A DNA stretch of 64,000 nt from Bacillota bacterium. GTDB lineage: Bacteria > Bacillota > Bacilli > Paenibacillales > Paenibacillaceae. The first letter of the stretch is position 1. Each line of letters opens with the position of its first letter. Under the pieces are notes generated by a model. It ran no database searches. It worked only from the letters and a program-made list of their open reading frames with translations, and was not told the DNA's origin. Where the stretch lies: the NCBI GenBank assembly GCA_023386495.1, contig JAEWJS010000050.1, forward strand, positions 19,333 through 83,332. Direction: 5' to 3'. The position numbers and the translations under genes were made by a program. Of this stretch, positions 8,123-17,579 are shown piece by piece.

Positions 8123-11100
8123 TTATCGGTTGTACAAGCGGTAGATCAAGGCTGCCGCCTCGTCCTTATCCGTAGATCTGCGAGGCTGGAACGAACCGTC
8201 CTCGTAGCCTGTCAGCAGCTCGAGCTGCTTGAGCGTCGCCACTTCCTGGCGTGCCCACTTGGCAATGGCTTGGCCGTCCGTGAAGGAAGCCAGCACTTGC
8301 TCGGCATCGGACTCCGCAGGATCGACGCCATCGAACTTCTTCATGGCGCGGATCAAGAGCGCCGCGATCTCTTGACGCGTGATCGCCCCCTTCGGATCGA
8401 ACTCCGATGCGGAACGGCCGTTGATCAGGCCTTCCCCGTATGCCGCTGCGATTTCGTCTGCATAAGGATTGTCAGTCGTTACATCCGCGAAAGGATGTGC
8501 AAGCCCATTGCCGTCCAGGCCATATGCTCGCGCAACCCAAGCCGCGAATTGCTCGCGCGTTACCTTCGCGTCCGGGCTGAATGCCGCCGTTTCATCCAGA
8601 ATGCCTTTGCCTAGCAGCTGGTTGATTTCTTTATTCGCCCAGTGCTTCGCATCGACATCGGAATACTTCAGGGACGGCAACATGACCGTGTATTTACTGA
8701 AGTGGCTTCTGAGCACTTCCACCGACTGCGTGATCGGGTTATACACGCCGCCCACGGCTTCCCATGTCAACGTATTCTCGTTCAGCAGGTACACGGTCAA
8801 GTTCTCGAGGTCCTCGGCCGTATACTTGGAAGTATCGATGCTCGACACGTCGAATGCGACCGGCATCGGTTTATTGAACTTCTTCACCTTCTCCTCGCCG
8901 ATCGACGCGCTGAATTCCATGACCGGAATCTCGGCAATCTTCTCGACGGAAGTCGGCGTTGACAACGCAACATTCTGTACGACCTCAGCTGCCAGGGAGA
9001 TCGACTTGCCGTCCTCCACTTCCCCGAACGTATCCGGCTCGACCGTGAAGCCGATATTGCCCATCTCGAGCTTCAAGCCTTCCATGCCGCTGTTCTTCAC
9101 CGTATTGACAATGTCAGACGGGAATTCGGCTGCCAGCTTGTTCACGCCGTCGGCTTGCTTCGGAATGCTGATCGTGATCGCAGGCTTCAGCTTGCTCACT
9201 CGATCTTCTCCGACAAGATCGCTCAGATCCTTGGAGAGCAGGGCAATCGCGTTCTTCGCTTCTTGGATCTGCTTCTCGACAAGCTTCGCGTCTAGCTGCG
9301 CATTGACGGCGTTGCCTTCTACCTTCAGGCTGTTCGCATCCAGCTTCACTGTTGCAGCCTTGTCAACCGCTTGTTTGGATACTTGCAGCACGGATTGCTT
9401 CAACGCCTCTTGCTTCGCGGCACCTGTACCGTCCAGCTTACCCAAAACGCCGGATACATCCTTGATCAGATTCTTGGTGAGCTCGACCGCCTGCTGCCCG
9501 TTCTCCACCTTATTGAAGGCATAGGCGGAATTGCTTACCAGTGTAGAGATCGTATCGACTACCTTCGCTTTCTCTTCCGCGCTCTTCATCGATTCCAGCA
9601 GCTTCGTCGCGTTCGCCAGCGTCTGCGACACGTTCTGCACGGTCTGTACGGCATCCTTCTCGCTGTTAACTTTCTTGATCGATGTCGCAATGCTCGAGAG
9701 GAGATCCGCTGCTTGCTTCGCCTTCTCCGCATCGGAAGCATCGCCGTTCTTCAGCAAATCATCAAGTTTCTTGTTGTCGGTGTCCACATCCTTGCTCACG
9801 GTGTCGGTGCCTGGAGCAGACGGTCCCGTCGGCGCGCTGTCGTCGTTATCGTCACCGTTAGACGGATTGTCGCCGCCAATCTCCTCGCCGCCGTCGCCGA
9901 CTTCCGGTCCATCGATCGACTCCGTCAGCGTACTAACCGTGAACGTCTTGTTCAGGGTATAGGCCTTGCCGTCGACGGTCAGCTCAGCTTCTACCGTATA
10001 GGTGCCGTCATTCGGCACATAGGCGCTGATCGGGTAGTAGGTGCTTGAACCCGTGCGCACGACTTCGCCTTGCTGGTCCTTAATGGTATACTTCGCCACT
10101 TCAGGCTGGCTGCTATGGGAGCCGCTCATCGAACCGCCGAGATACACCCACAGCTTAGGCGTGCTTATGCGTTCGATCGCTTGACCGGCCGAGTCCTCTA
10201 GCCCGATTCGCACGTACGATACATTCGCAGGGCGCGCAATCGCATTGTTCGCGTCAAGACCGAAAACATCTAGACCCGCAATCGAACCGGTCTCCACCGT
10301 CGTCGTCTGACCTGCCTTCAATTGCTCGCCGGTAAACCGTACGTTATAGACATACTCGCGCTTACCGTCGAACTTGTTCACGCCGACTTCCACATTGCCA
10401 GGCGTCAAGTAGACCAGCTTGCTATTCCGCGCCCATGCACGCAGCTCGGACTGCTTATCGGTCAGATAAGTGACGCTCTCCAGCGTGCCGTCTTGAATCT
10501 GCAGCCGCGCCAGCTGCGCGAGATCCGCGTTCAACGACAAGGTATTCTCGCCTTGATTGAAATCGACTTCGTTCAGGTAGAGCAGCGTGCTTCCGTTCAC
10601 GTTCGCCAATACGCTGTACTTCCCTTGCGTCGCGTAGAAGAACATGTTGTTATCGGTCATGTACGGCAGATACTCGAGTCCAGCTGCATCCTTCCGCACA
10701 ATCCACAACTCGTCCATCTCTGCCGACAGGTTGACCTTCGATACGAGCTGGTTCGACTGTCGGGCGTCAATCACCATGCTATACTCTTTGCCCGGTTCCG
10801 TCTTGATGGAACCAACCATGTAGTAGCCGTATGGGGAATCGACTTGGTTATGGATGCGGGAAGCGCGTACCATGTCCACGCCCACCACGGAAGGAGACGG
10901 AACGACGAGCAGCGTCTCCGTCGCGCCTGCAGCGATCTGCTGCTGTTGCTTCATGATCTGGCCTCCGGCCTGAATCGTCGCATACACGGTTGCCTCATCC
11001 ATCTGGACGCCGCCTGTATGATTAGGCATCGTCTCCGGCTTGTCCAGCCCGGATACGCGTACGACGGCCTCTGTTGCCGGATCAATGATCGCGAGCGGGA

Positions 11101-13294
11101 ATATACGATCCAGGTAGCCAGCCTTGGAAAGTGTATAGTTACCTTCATAACCGGCACTATAGCCGTCCTGGAACTCCACGACGCCGTTCTCATTCGTCTT
11201 GCCTACCACTTGATCGTACCATTTGACCTCTACACCGGCCACGGGCAGTCCAATTTTGCCTGTCAGATGTTCACGAACCGTTACCGTTAGACCGGCCGCT
11301 TCCTCCTCGGTCAGGTATGGCCGCTTGACCAGATCGATCAGGCTGCCGTTCTTGTCCTTCAGCTCCAGCTCGAGCTCTTTCTTCGGGAGCACATCGAACG
11401 TAGTCTCAGCTACGACCGATTCATTCGCGTTGTAGCCCCGCTTGAAGCTCACGGTGTAACTGCCGGCGTCCGTCGGCTTCCAGTCAAGCTCAAGGCCGCG
11501 CAACCATGCCTCGTCTTCGTTCGGCCAGATGTAACGAACATGTTGATCCTTGGCGATGACCTGCCCGCCCTTCTTCACGTCGGCCCGGATCCCGTTCTCA
11601 TAGTCAATCGGGACGTTATTCTCGTCGACGGCTGTCATCTCGAAGTGGATCGTCTCTCCGAGCACGAATTGTTCCCGAGGCTTCGTCAGGTCCGCTCCAT
11701 AGTTCGTTTTCTTGTATTTTTTGACGGTTGCTTGCGTCTGTATGCCTGCTTGGAACGTATATTCGCTCTGCGAAGGCGTGAAGTTCGACGCGACGATCGC
11801 TTCCGAATTGATCTCGTCTACACGGACGCCGATCTTATGAATCGGAACGCCCTTGGCTACGTATACCGTGCCGCCATTCGCGTTATTGAGCAGGACTTCG
11901 CTGTAATTGAACTTCTCATTGATGTATCCCACGCGGATTGATGCCTGATCATGGCTCAGATACCCGGCATTGATCTTGACTGGCATATAGTCGGCAGCCG
12001 CAAGGGATTTGCCCGCTTCCATTACGGATGTTTCAGCCTTAGCCTTAATCTCATCGCGCACGATCACTTTAGCGTCTGCGCTAATGCTGCCCACTGCCGT
12101 CACCTGGTAAGGAATCCCCTGCTGGACGTACAGCGCGTTCGATTGGAGCTCTGTCTGCGAGTAATGGAACACCTGCTTATATTGATCATTCATGTGCAGC
12201 GAGAGCTTGTCTACCGTTATCGGACTCCCGGCCCATTGGTAGTTGAACGACACCTTGCTCAGTTCTCTGCCGTCCAATACAAGCTGCTTCCGCTTCCCTT
12301 CCGCAGGCATTAAATCTTGCGCGCTCAGGTAGAAGAGGTATTCGGACGAATCATTGCTCTGCTTCACTTGCTTCGTGAAGCCGCTGGTGCTCTGCTTCAT
12401 GAACACGACGTCGATGCCCGGACGGGAGTCGACCTCATTCCAGCCATCCACGAATCGATTAGTACCTGTGTTCGCTCTAAAATAGTTCCCGTCCTTATCC
12501 AGGTAGCGGGCTTCCACGATATAACTGTTCGGGAACTTCTGCTTCACCAAGTCATCGACATAGATCGCGTCGACGTAGTAGGACTCCTGGTCCGTATTCA
12601 CTTGCAGGAACATGACAGGACTGATCGGCTGGCCGAATGTTGTTGCGCCGTTCTCGATCAGCTTGATCTTCCCGTCCGCATCTGTCGTCAGCGAGATGCT
12701 GCTGTATTCCGTATAGTAGAATAGGACGCTCTTGTTCGGAATCGGATTGCCGTATTCGTCCTTGAGCGTCACGACAACCGATTGGTCGCTCGACTGAATC
12801 GTATTGTCCTGTGCCGCTACAGGCGTCGATCCGCCTGCCGCTGTCCGCTCGATTGCGAATTGCATGCCAGCCGGCAGCAGATTGATGGTCTTCTGTTGCG
12901 TCAGCAGGCCGGATGCACCGTTGTACGATGCCTTCAGCGTGTAGCTATTGCCAGGTGTCAGACCGGCAAATGCCAGGTCATCGAACCGAATGCTGTACAC
13001 TTCATTGGTTACGGTAATATCTGCATCTGACGGCCTCGGCTTCACAATCGGAGTTCCGACGGCGTTGCCGCTCTGGTCGAGCATGGCGAACGTAATGTCC
13101 GTCATCTTCTCCCAATCCCCGTACACGGCCTCGATCACCGTGTTTACGGTTGCCGTTGTCTTGCCATCCCCCGTGACAACCTTAGAGGTTACGGTTGCTT
13201 CGAATGGTGCTGCCGCTGCCGCGAAAATATTCGTGAACACAAGCAGCGCAGACACGAGTAATACGACTAGTTTCTTACGATTCCATGGGGTCAA
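8123..13294 (-). CDS. Giant S-layer-homology surface protein with carboxypeptidase-regulatory/Ig-like repeats
   Basis: 1,723 residues, secreted. A signal peptide (KKLVVLLVSALLVFTNIFAAAAA) is followed by several beta-rich modules, some carboxypeptidase-regulatory-like (VLLNNANGG, GVEVKWYDQVVGKTNENGVV). Then come an acidic low-complexity linker (GGDNPSNGDDNDDSAP) near residue 1140, an alpha-helical section, and three SLH repeats from about 1535 to the end (YSDVDAKHWANKEINQLLGK; FADVTTDNPYADEIAAAYG; a third ending IYRLYNR). SLH repeats bind pyruvylated cell-wall polymer, so the protein is anchored at the surface. The start is a TTG with AGGAGG seven bases before it. The function of the ectodomain is unknown. 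Confidence 0.85.
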   Translation of the reverse strand: MTPWNRKKLVVLLVSALLVFTNIFAAAAAPFEATVTSKVVTGDGKTTATVNTVIEAVYGDWEKMTDITFAMLDQSGNAVGTPIVKPRPSDADITVTNEVYSIRFDDLAFAGLTPGNSYTLKASYNGASGLLTQQKTINLLPAGMQFAIERTAAGGSTPVAAQDNTIQSSDQSVVVTLKDEYGNPIPNKSVLFYYTEYSSISLTTDADGKIKLIENGATTFGQPISPVMFLQVNTDQESYYVDAIYVDDLVKQKFPNSYIVEARYLDKDGNYFRANTGTNRFVDGWNEVDSRPGIDVVFMKQSTSGFTKQVKQSNDSSEYLFYLSAQDLMPAEGKRKQLVLDGRELSKVSFNYQWAGSPITVDKLSLHMNDQYKQVFHYSQTELQSNALYVQQGIPYQVTAVGSISADAKVIVRDEIKAKAETSVMEAGKSLAAADYMPVKINAGYLSHDQASIRVGYINEKFNYSEVLLNNANGGTVYVAKGVPIHKIGVRVDEINSEAIVASNFTPSQSEYTFQAGIQTQATVKKYKKTNYGADLTKPREQFVLGETIHFEMTAVDENNVPIDYENGIRADVKKGGQVIAKDQHVRYIWPNEDEAWLRGLELDWKPTDAGSYTVSFKRGYNANESVVAETTFDVLPKKELELELKDKNGSLIDLVKRPYLTEEEAAGLTVTVREHLTGKIGLPVAGVEVKWYDQVVGKTNENGVVEFQDGYSAGYEGNYTLSKAGYLDRIFPLAIIDPATEAVVRVSGLDKPETMPNHTGGVQMDEATVYATIQAGGQIMKQQQQIAAGATETLLVVPSPSVVGVDMVRASRIHNQVDSPYGYYMVGSIKTEPGKEYSMVIDARQSNQLVSKVNLSAEMDELWIVRKDAAGLEYLPYMTDNNMFFYATQGKYSVLANVNGSTLLYLNEVDFNQGENTLSLNADLAQLARLQIQDGTLESVTYLTDKQSELRAWARNSKLVYLTPGNVEVGVNKFDGKREYVYNVRFTGEQLKAGQTTTVETGSIAGLDVFGLDANNAIARPANVSYVRIGLEDSAGQAIERISTPKLWVYLGGSMSGSHSSQPEVAKYTIKDQQGEVVRTGSSTYYPISAYVPNDGTYTVEAELTVDGKAYTLNKTFTVSTLTESIDGPEVGDGGEEIGGDNPSNGDDNDDSAPTGPSAPGTDTVSKDVDTDNKKLDDLLKNGDASDAEKAKQAADLLSSIATSIKKVNSEKDAVQTVQNVSQTLANATKLLESMKSAEEKAKVVDTISTLVSNSAYAFNKVENGQQAVELTKNLIKDVSGVLGKLDGTGAAKQEALKQSVLQVSKQAVDKAATVKLDANSLKVEGNAVNAQLDAKLVEKQIQEAKNAIALLSKDLSDLVGEDRVSKLKPAITISIPKQADGVNKLAAEFPSDIVNTVKNSGMEGLKLEMGNIGFTVEPDTFGEVEDGKSISLAAEVVQNVALSTPTSVEKIAEIPVMEFSASIGEEKVKKFNKPMPVAFDVSSIDTSKYTAEDLENLTVYLLNENTLTWEAVGGVYNPITQSVEVLRSHFSKYTVMLPSLKYSDVDAKHWANKEINQLLGKGILDETAAFSPDAKVTREQFAAWVARAYGLDGNGLAHPFADVTTDNPYADEIAAAYGEGLINGRSASEFDPKGAITRQEIAALLIRAMKKFDGVDPAESDAEQVLASFTDGQAIAKWARQEVATLKQLELLTGYEDGSFQPRRSTDKDEAAALIYRLYNR

Positions 13295-13347
13295 ATCTTC
13301 TTCCTCCTATCGGATGGTGTAAATTTCCTTAATTAATTCCAGAGAAT

Positions 13348-13376
13348 AATATAGTACAAAAGTAATAGGGTGTCTA
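13348..13376 (-). promoter_or_regulatory. Promoter of the giant SLH gene
   Basis: On the minus strand TAGACA (13376-13371), 17 nt, TATATT (13353-13348). Both hexamers match the sigma-A consensus at five of six positions. Transcription would begin near 13341, about 45 nt before the TTG start. Confidence 0.6.
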
Positions 13377-13425
13377 TGAATAGTTATGTAGATTTGCAAA
13401 TAAGTGGGATTACAGTCATAAGGAA

Positions 13426-13464
13426 AAGGCTAGATGCTTGCTGAATCGGCAAGCATCTAGCCTT
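13426..13464 (-). terminator. Intrinsic terminator after the RCC1 gene and relic
   Basis: A perfect 16-bp stem (13426-13441 with 13449-13464) with loop TGAATCG. It lies immediately after the stop codon of the truncated small membrane protein frame. It ends minus-strand transcription from the RCC1 gene before the SLH promoter. Confidence 0.8.
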
Positions 13465-13470
13465 ACAGGA

Positions 13471-13659
13471 CTACCTTCTATACAGCCTCCTCAGCGTCTG
13501 CAGCGCTTCGACAATCAGCAGGATGCTGGAGATCAACATGCCGTAGTAACCGATCGACGACACGATCCGGAGCACATCATGCACAATGTCGCCGAAGGCC
13601 CCTTCGAACAGTATGAACCTTAGCAGCTGAGGATGACTGAGCAGCGTTAGCTGCCCCTG
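13471..13659 (-). pseudogene. Truncated paralogue of the small membrane protein at 1396-1623
   Basis: The minus strand directly after the RCC1 stop codon, in the same frame, reads PQLLRFILFEGAFG, then IVSSIGYYGMLISSILLIVE and QTLRRLYRR before a TAG. The intact gene at 1396-1623 has PQLAGLILFEGEFG, IVSSIGYYGMLIFSGMLIAE and YTLRSMYRR at the same positions. The 5' part, start codon and ribosome-binding site are missing, so this is a relic. It would be translated only by readthrough of the RCC1 TAG. Confidence 0.8.
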
Positions 13660-15417
13660 CTAGTTGAAGCGAATGGATATGCTAGCGCCTCCCTCAGGCA
13701 GCTTGGCGTAGTCGACCTTCGCGCCCAATGTCTCGGAGATGAAGCGCAGGTTGACGAGCAGCAGGCCGTCACCGTTGACCCTAGGCGCCTCGGTCAGCTC
13801 GACGGCATCACCGTTTACGTAAGCGGTCCGCGAGTCCAGCGTCATCGTAATGGTCAGACCGTCCTTAACAGCCGTGACGGAACGGGTCTGCTGATTCCAA
13901 TCGACGTTCATGGTGAACGCTTGGAATATCCCGCGGAACGGCACCATTGTCGTCCCGGACGGCGATCCCTCCGCAGCAAGCGCCAGCTTCTCCCCATTGA
14001 CGTACAACGCGATGCCGGCGTCAGCGGCAGGCTGCTTGCTTGCCGGCTGCGGTTGCGGTTCCGGTTGCGGCTTCTTAGCCTCAGTTGGCGATTGCCCTCC
14101 GGCATTCGCAGGCTTCCCAGACCCGGAAGCACCGCCCTTAGCAGGTCCGAAGCCCGCAATGGCGCTCGCCGCTGCGCGCGAATCGGCCGTGCTGCCGTCG
14201 CCCAGCTTGCCGCCTACATTGATTCCCCAGGCGTAGAGCCGCCCCTCCGCATCGAATGCGAATACGGTTCCATATGCGGCATGAATGCCGACAATGGATT
14301 GCAACCCGGGAACCATCACCCATTGCGAGCTTGTCGAAGGCGTCTTCGCCCCTAGTTGACCTTGCGCGTTGCTACCCCAACCCCACACTGTGCCGTCCGC
14401 TTTGAGAGCAACCAACGAAGGCCGGGCGATCTGGTAGGTCGAGCTCTGGATATCCGCATAGCCCTGTAGAGCGGACGATGCCGTAGGAACGGCATGACGT
14501 GGTATTTGTCCTGCCGCCTTCGGGTCCGTATAATTGCGTCCGGATTCGTCCATTAATTCCAGGCCCCATTGTTTCACCTTGCCGCCTTGCTCGAATACCC
14601 ACGCAGTGGGCGCATTCGTGCGCAGCTTCTTCACGGTGCCCAGCCCGCTTACTAGCCGCGGCGTTTCCAACCGCCGCAGGCTGCCGTCGGCCAGCCGCTC
14701 CGTTCCCCACTCGAACACTTCTCCTGTGTTCGTCAAGGCGTAATTCAAATAGTGGCTCGGCGCCACTTCGCGAATGTCGGACAGTCCGGGAACGATGGTC
14801 GGCAGCAGCTTCGCCTTCTCTTGCTCCGTGAATTCCACCGGCATGGAGGGAACATCCAGCTGCGCTTCGCCCCACTGCCAGACTTGGCCTTGCTCGTCCA
14901 CCGCGTATGAGGCTCGATCGCTTGCCGCAACGGCCGCAATCTTCGGCAATCCGTTCACCTTCAGTGGAACACTGGAACCGTTGTCCTCCGCAACCGCGCG
15001 GCCGCCGTCGCTCTGCGGAGATCCCAGCTTGGAATGCTTCCCGTTGCCCAATTGCCCCCTCAGATTGTCTCCCCATACCCACACTTGGCCGTCAAGGTCC
15101 AATGCCATGCTGTGATTGTGACCGGCGGCGATCGCTTGCATCGGCGGCAGCGACGCAACGGTCGCTGGCTTAGCTATCTGCAGCTTATTGCCCTGCCCTA
15201 ATGCACCGATGGCATTATGCCCCCATGTCCACACGCGCCCGTCTTCGGTCAGCGCCATGGCGTGCGTTACCCCTGTAGCGACTTGCACGACCTGCGCTTG
15301 ATTCGCCTCGTTCGAACTTGCCGCGGCGTCCGATAACGCCGGACAGCTCAATAGCAGCATAGCCGCGAGTGCATACATGCCCCATGCTTGAAGCTTGCGT
15401 TGCCATACTTGATTCAT
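13660..15417 (-). CDS. Secreted RCC1-repeat protein with copper-amine-oxidase-N-like domain
   Basis: 585 residues. A signal peptide (MYALAAMLLLSCPALSDAAA) is followed by RCC1-type beta-propeller repeats, recognisable by VATGVTHAMALTEDGRVWTWG, IAAGHNHSMALDLDGQVWVWGDN and VWGWGSNAQGQLG. Then comes a proline/glutamine-rich linker (KKPQPEPQPQPASKQ) and a C-terminal module (ALYVNGEKLALAAEG, VPFRGIFQAFTMNVDWN, LLVNLRFISETLGAKVDY) of the copper-amine-oxidase N-terminal type, common on the surface of paenibacilli. The start ATG has GGGAGG upstream. It is probably extracytoplasmic; its partner is unknown. Confidence 0.85.
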   Translation of the reverse strand: MNQVWQRKLQAWGMYALAAMLLLSCPALSDAAASSNEANQAQVVQVATGVTHAMALTEDGRVWTWGHNAIGALGQGNKLQIAKPATVASLPPMQAIAAGHNHSMALDLDGQVWVWGDNLRGQLGNGKHSKLGSPQSDGGRAVAEDNGSSVPLKVNGLPKIAAVAASDRASYAVDEQGQVWQWGEAQLDVPSMPVEFTEQEKAKLLPTIVPGLSDIREVAPSHYLNYALTNTGEVFEWGTERLADGSLRRLETPRLVSGLGTVKKLRTNAPTAWVFEQGGKVKQWGLELMDESGRNYTDPKAAGQIPRHAVPTASSALQGYADIQSSTYQIARPSLVALKADGTVWGWGSNAQGQLGAKTPSTSSQWVMVPGLQSIVGIHAAYGTVFAFDAEGRLYAWGINVGGKLGDGSTADSRAAASAIAGFGPAKGGASGSGKPANAGGQSPTEAKKPQPEPQPQPASKQPAADAGIALYVNGEKLALAAEGSPSGTTMVPFRGIFQAFTMNVDWNQQTRSVTAVKDGLTITMTLDSRTAYVNGDAVELTEAPRVNGDGLLLVNLRFISETLGAKVDYAKLPEGGASISIRFN

Positions 15418-15665
15418 AATTGCCTCCCGGTTATGTCGTTTTGTTGTTCTTCACTCCCTTTATCTTCTACATTCGACATTCTTCCCCTGCTATAGCTCCT
15501 AACTTAACTCACAGTGGGAGGCTGTCGAATAATGATGGGAACGTGTGCAGGCGTGCAGGCAAACAGCTTGTATGCAATAGCGAAGCATCTTCGCTGTTAG
15601 CGTACACATATGCGCTGCTATGAACGAAATTGTCAACTCCATAGTAAAACAAGCTATATCTTCTT
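15418..15665. other. Intergenic stretch upstream of the RCC1 gene
   Basis: About 250 bp between the RCC1 start and the insertion sequence. It should contain the RCC1 promoter. I found no convincing -35/-10 pair, no credible small gene and no clear hairpin. Confidence 0.4.
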
Positions 15666-15667
15666 CC

Positions 15668-15931
15668 CTGAATTACTGGGCACGGAGGCAAAAATGCAAG
15701 TCGACGGCTAGCACACTGCTATACGTGGGTTGGTTACCACATTTTATGCTTTCGTCAGGAGAGATTCCCGCAAACTAATAACGCACGTTCAGCTAAGTAA
15801 GCCTAGTGCAAGCGCATGACGTGGATTCTCTCCAACCATTCTTTTGCCTCCGGGCACAGTAATCCAGAGATCTATATTATCTTGTCATTGCTAAGAGATG
15901 GTGGTTGGACAACAACTCTAACGAAGGGTAC
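15668..15931 (-). ncRNA. Candidate bridge RNA region at the IS right end
   Basis: A 26-bp inverted repeat with three mismatches (15668-15693 against 15842-15867) encloses a second 11-bp stem with one mismatch (15759-15769 against 15825-15835). IS110-family transposases are guided by a structured bridge RNA encoded in a non-coding end, and in the IS1111 subgroup that is the end downstream of the transposase, as here. The folding is read directly; the role is inference. A palindromic passenger sequence is the alternative. Confidence 0.4.
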
Positions 15932-17056
15932 TTATGCCGTCGTATGGCTAGTGTTCTTTTCTACGTGACAGGCAACTGCCCAAACAAAGCCGGCTAACTC
16001 TCTGGCCACGGCGGCAATCGCGACGTTTTTATTTTTTCCTCTTGAGACAAGCTTTCTGTACTTGTTGTGCAATCGATTCTGCGCCTTCCATGAGATGGAT
16101 TGAACCTCTGCATCTGTTTCTGCGATTCTTTCAGCCAGCTCTCCCTTGATCGCGGGTCGGTATCGGTAACTCCACGCGGCCTCCACTAGCAGTCGACGTG
16201 CGTGCGCGTTCCCAGCCTTGGTCAGACGTCCTCTTCGGACAAGTTGGCCAGAGGAGTACTCGCGGGGAACCAAGCCTAGGTAGGCCATTAACTGCATGGG
16301 AGAACGAAACCGACTGAAACTGCCGATCTCTGCGGCCAACGAGACAGCTGTAATAAACGCGATACCACGCAGGCCCTTGATTGCTTGAATAACGGTAGCG
16401 TGGGAGCCTTGCGCGGCCTGCTCAAGGAGACTCTCCTCAATCCGCTTCAGGCGTTCTTCTGCCTCACGGATGGTATGAAGATACTCTCGGAATGTCGCCT
16501 CCTGTGCGCCGTATGAGAAGGCTAGCTTTCCAAGCCACTCGCGGTACTTTTGGGTCCATCTTCTTTTGATGGTAACGGGTGGTTCAATGCTGTACCGAAG
16601 CAAGAACTTGAGTACTCTCTGTTTACAGCGGTGTAGGTCTTCTCTGGCATCTTCACGAGCACGAACCAAATCGCGTAGTGCTTCGTCTTCCGGAGTGGGC
16701 ACATAGACACCTGTCAATTCGCCGGCGCGAAGCAACTCCGCCAGCCGAATGGAATCCCGCCGATCTGTCTTCACTTGCTCGCCAGGGCGGACGGGAATGA
16801 GGGAAGGGGCAACCACCATGCAGCGTACTCCCATGGATTGCAGCAAACGATGCAGACCGTAGCCCGTTGGTCCAGCCTCGTAGCAGATTTCCAATTCTTC
16901 CTTTTTACCGAGTTGTTTCAGCAGTTTGCGGATCGCAGCAGCCTCGTGGGGGATGCTCCCCCAGTAGCGTGCCTTCTCTCGCCCGGTCTCGGCGATTGCA
17001 ACAGCGATTGTTTCTTTGGATACATCCAGTCCGATGTATTTTGTAGTATAATTCAT
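15932..17056 (-). CDS. IS110-family DEDD transposase
   Basis: 374 residues. The N-terminal RuvC-like DEDD domain has Asp11 (YIGLDVSK), Glu60 (CYEAGPTGYG), Asp98 and Asp101 (KTDRRDS). A long helical linker runs over residues 130-225. The C-terminal Tnp20 domain has the GLVPREYSSG motif, whose serine (268 or 269) is catalytic in this family, then GNAHARRLLVEAAWSYR. All catalytic residues are present, so it looks functional. AAGGAGCTGG precedes the ATG. This family recombines DNA under guidance of an element-encoded bridge RNA. Confidence 0.93.
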   Translation of the reverse strand: MNYTTKYIGLDVSKETIAVAIAETGREKARYWGSIPHEAAAIRKLLKQLGKKEELEICYEAGPTGYGLHRLLQSMGVRCMVVAPSLIPVRPGEQVKTDRRDSIRLAELLRAGELTGVYVPTPEDEALRDLVRAREDAREDLHRCKQRVLKFLLRYSIEPPVTIKRRWTQKYREWLGKLAFSYGAQEATFREYLHTIREAEERLKRIEESLLEQAAQGSHATVIQAIKGLRGIAFITAVSLAAEIGSFSRFRSPMQLMAYLGLVPREYSSGQLVRRGRLTKAGNAHARRLLVEAAWSYRYRPAIKGELAERIAETDAEVQSISWKAQNRLHNKYRKLVSRGKNKNVAIAAVARELAGFVWAVACHVEKNTSHTTA

Positions 17057-17345
17057 GTTAACCAGCTCCTTTGCTTGTAGCTCTGAAATGGTTGCTTAGA
17101 CACTTCCATTTTAACCTACGTCTCGCAATGTGAGCTGGCCTTTTCGTTCATCTTAACTAATTCAGGGGGCTTCGCTCCATCTAGATGCCCGATATGACTT
17201 GATTTCGCTAATTTGCGAACCGGCATGCGCTATTTAGCGAATTCTATCCCTTAATAGGGTAGGAAGAGCGATATAGTCCCGTAATAACGCTCGCATATCC
17301 CTTAACAGCGCACTTACTTCGCTATTTGCCCATAGTCCGGTGCTC

Positions 17346-17380
17346 GGCGGTTGGCGGTTGGCGGTTGGCGGTTGGCGGTC
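17346..17380 (+). repeat. Heptanucleotide tandem repeat
   Basis: Five tandem copies of GGCGGTT, the last ending GGCGGTC. Each unit has two GG runs, so the G-rich strand could also form a two-tier quadruplex. It lies in non-coding DNA, and such a short array is prone to slippage. Confidence 0.85.
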
Positions 17381-17466
17381 GGTGCGCGGCGGACGTCGTG
17401 ATCACGATCGGTCCAATCGCGCCACTATTCCTACGAATCAAATGGCCCGAGCACGACAGGGAAGTC

Positions 17467-17538
17467 CCTGCATAAGTGCAGGTTTCGGCTAGCTCATTCT
17501 CGCACATTGAAAAAAGCCTGCAAAAAGTGCAGGCTTTT
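17467..17538 (-). terminator. Two related hairpins, the second a bidirectional terminator
   Basis: CCTGCA-TAAG-TGCAGG (17467-17482) and GCCTGCA-AAAAG-TGCAGGC (17516-17534), the latter flanked by AAAA and TTTT, share the same stem core. On the minus strand the second is followed by a run of T and ends the DrrAB-like transcript. The first may be a second chance at termination or a duplicated copy. Confidence 0.75.
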
Positions 17539-17561
17539 CTCCAATGGGACGTCTATTCCAT

Positions 17562-17579
17562 AAAAATACATGTATTTTT
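17562..17579. repeat. 18-bp perfect palindrome
   Basis: AAAAATACA followed directly by TGTATTTTT, a perfect palindrome with no loop, between the terminator and the 3' end of the DrrB-like gene. It looks like a dimeric protein-binding site more than an RNA hairpin, but it is not near a recognisable promoter. Confidence 0.6.

Larger units (their letters stand above)
15666..17167 (-). mobile_element. IS110/IS1111-type insertion sequence
   Basis: A 10-bp perfect inverted repeat, CCCTGAATTA at 15666-15675 and TAATTCAGGG at 17158-17167, brackets a DEDD transposase gene and gives an element of about 1.5 kb, normal for the family. The non-coding end downstream of the transposase is long (about 266 nt) and highly structured; the upstream end is short (about 110 nt). 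That layout, with subterminal inverted repeats, is the one described for the IS1111 subgroup. Exact ends need an empty site. Confidence 0.65.
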
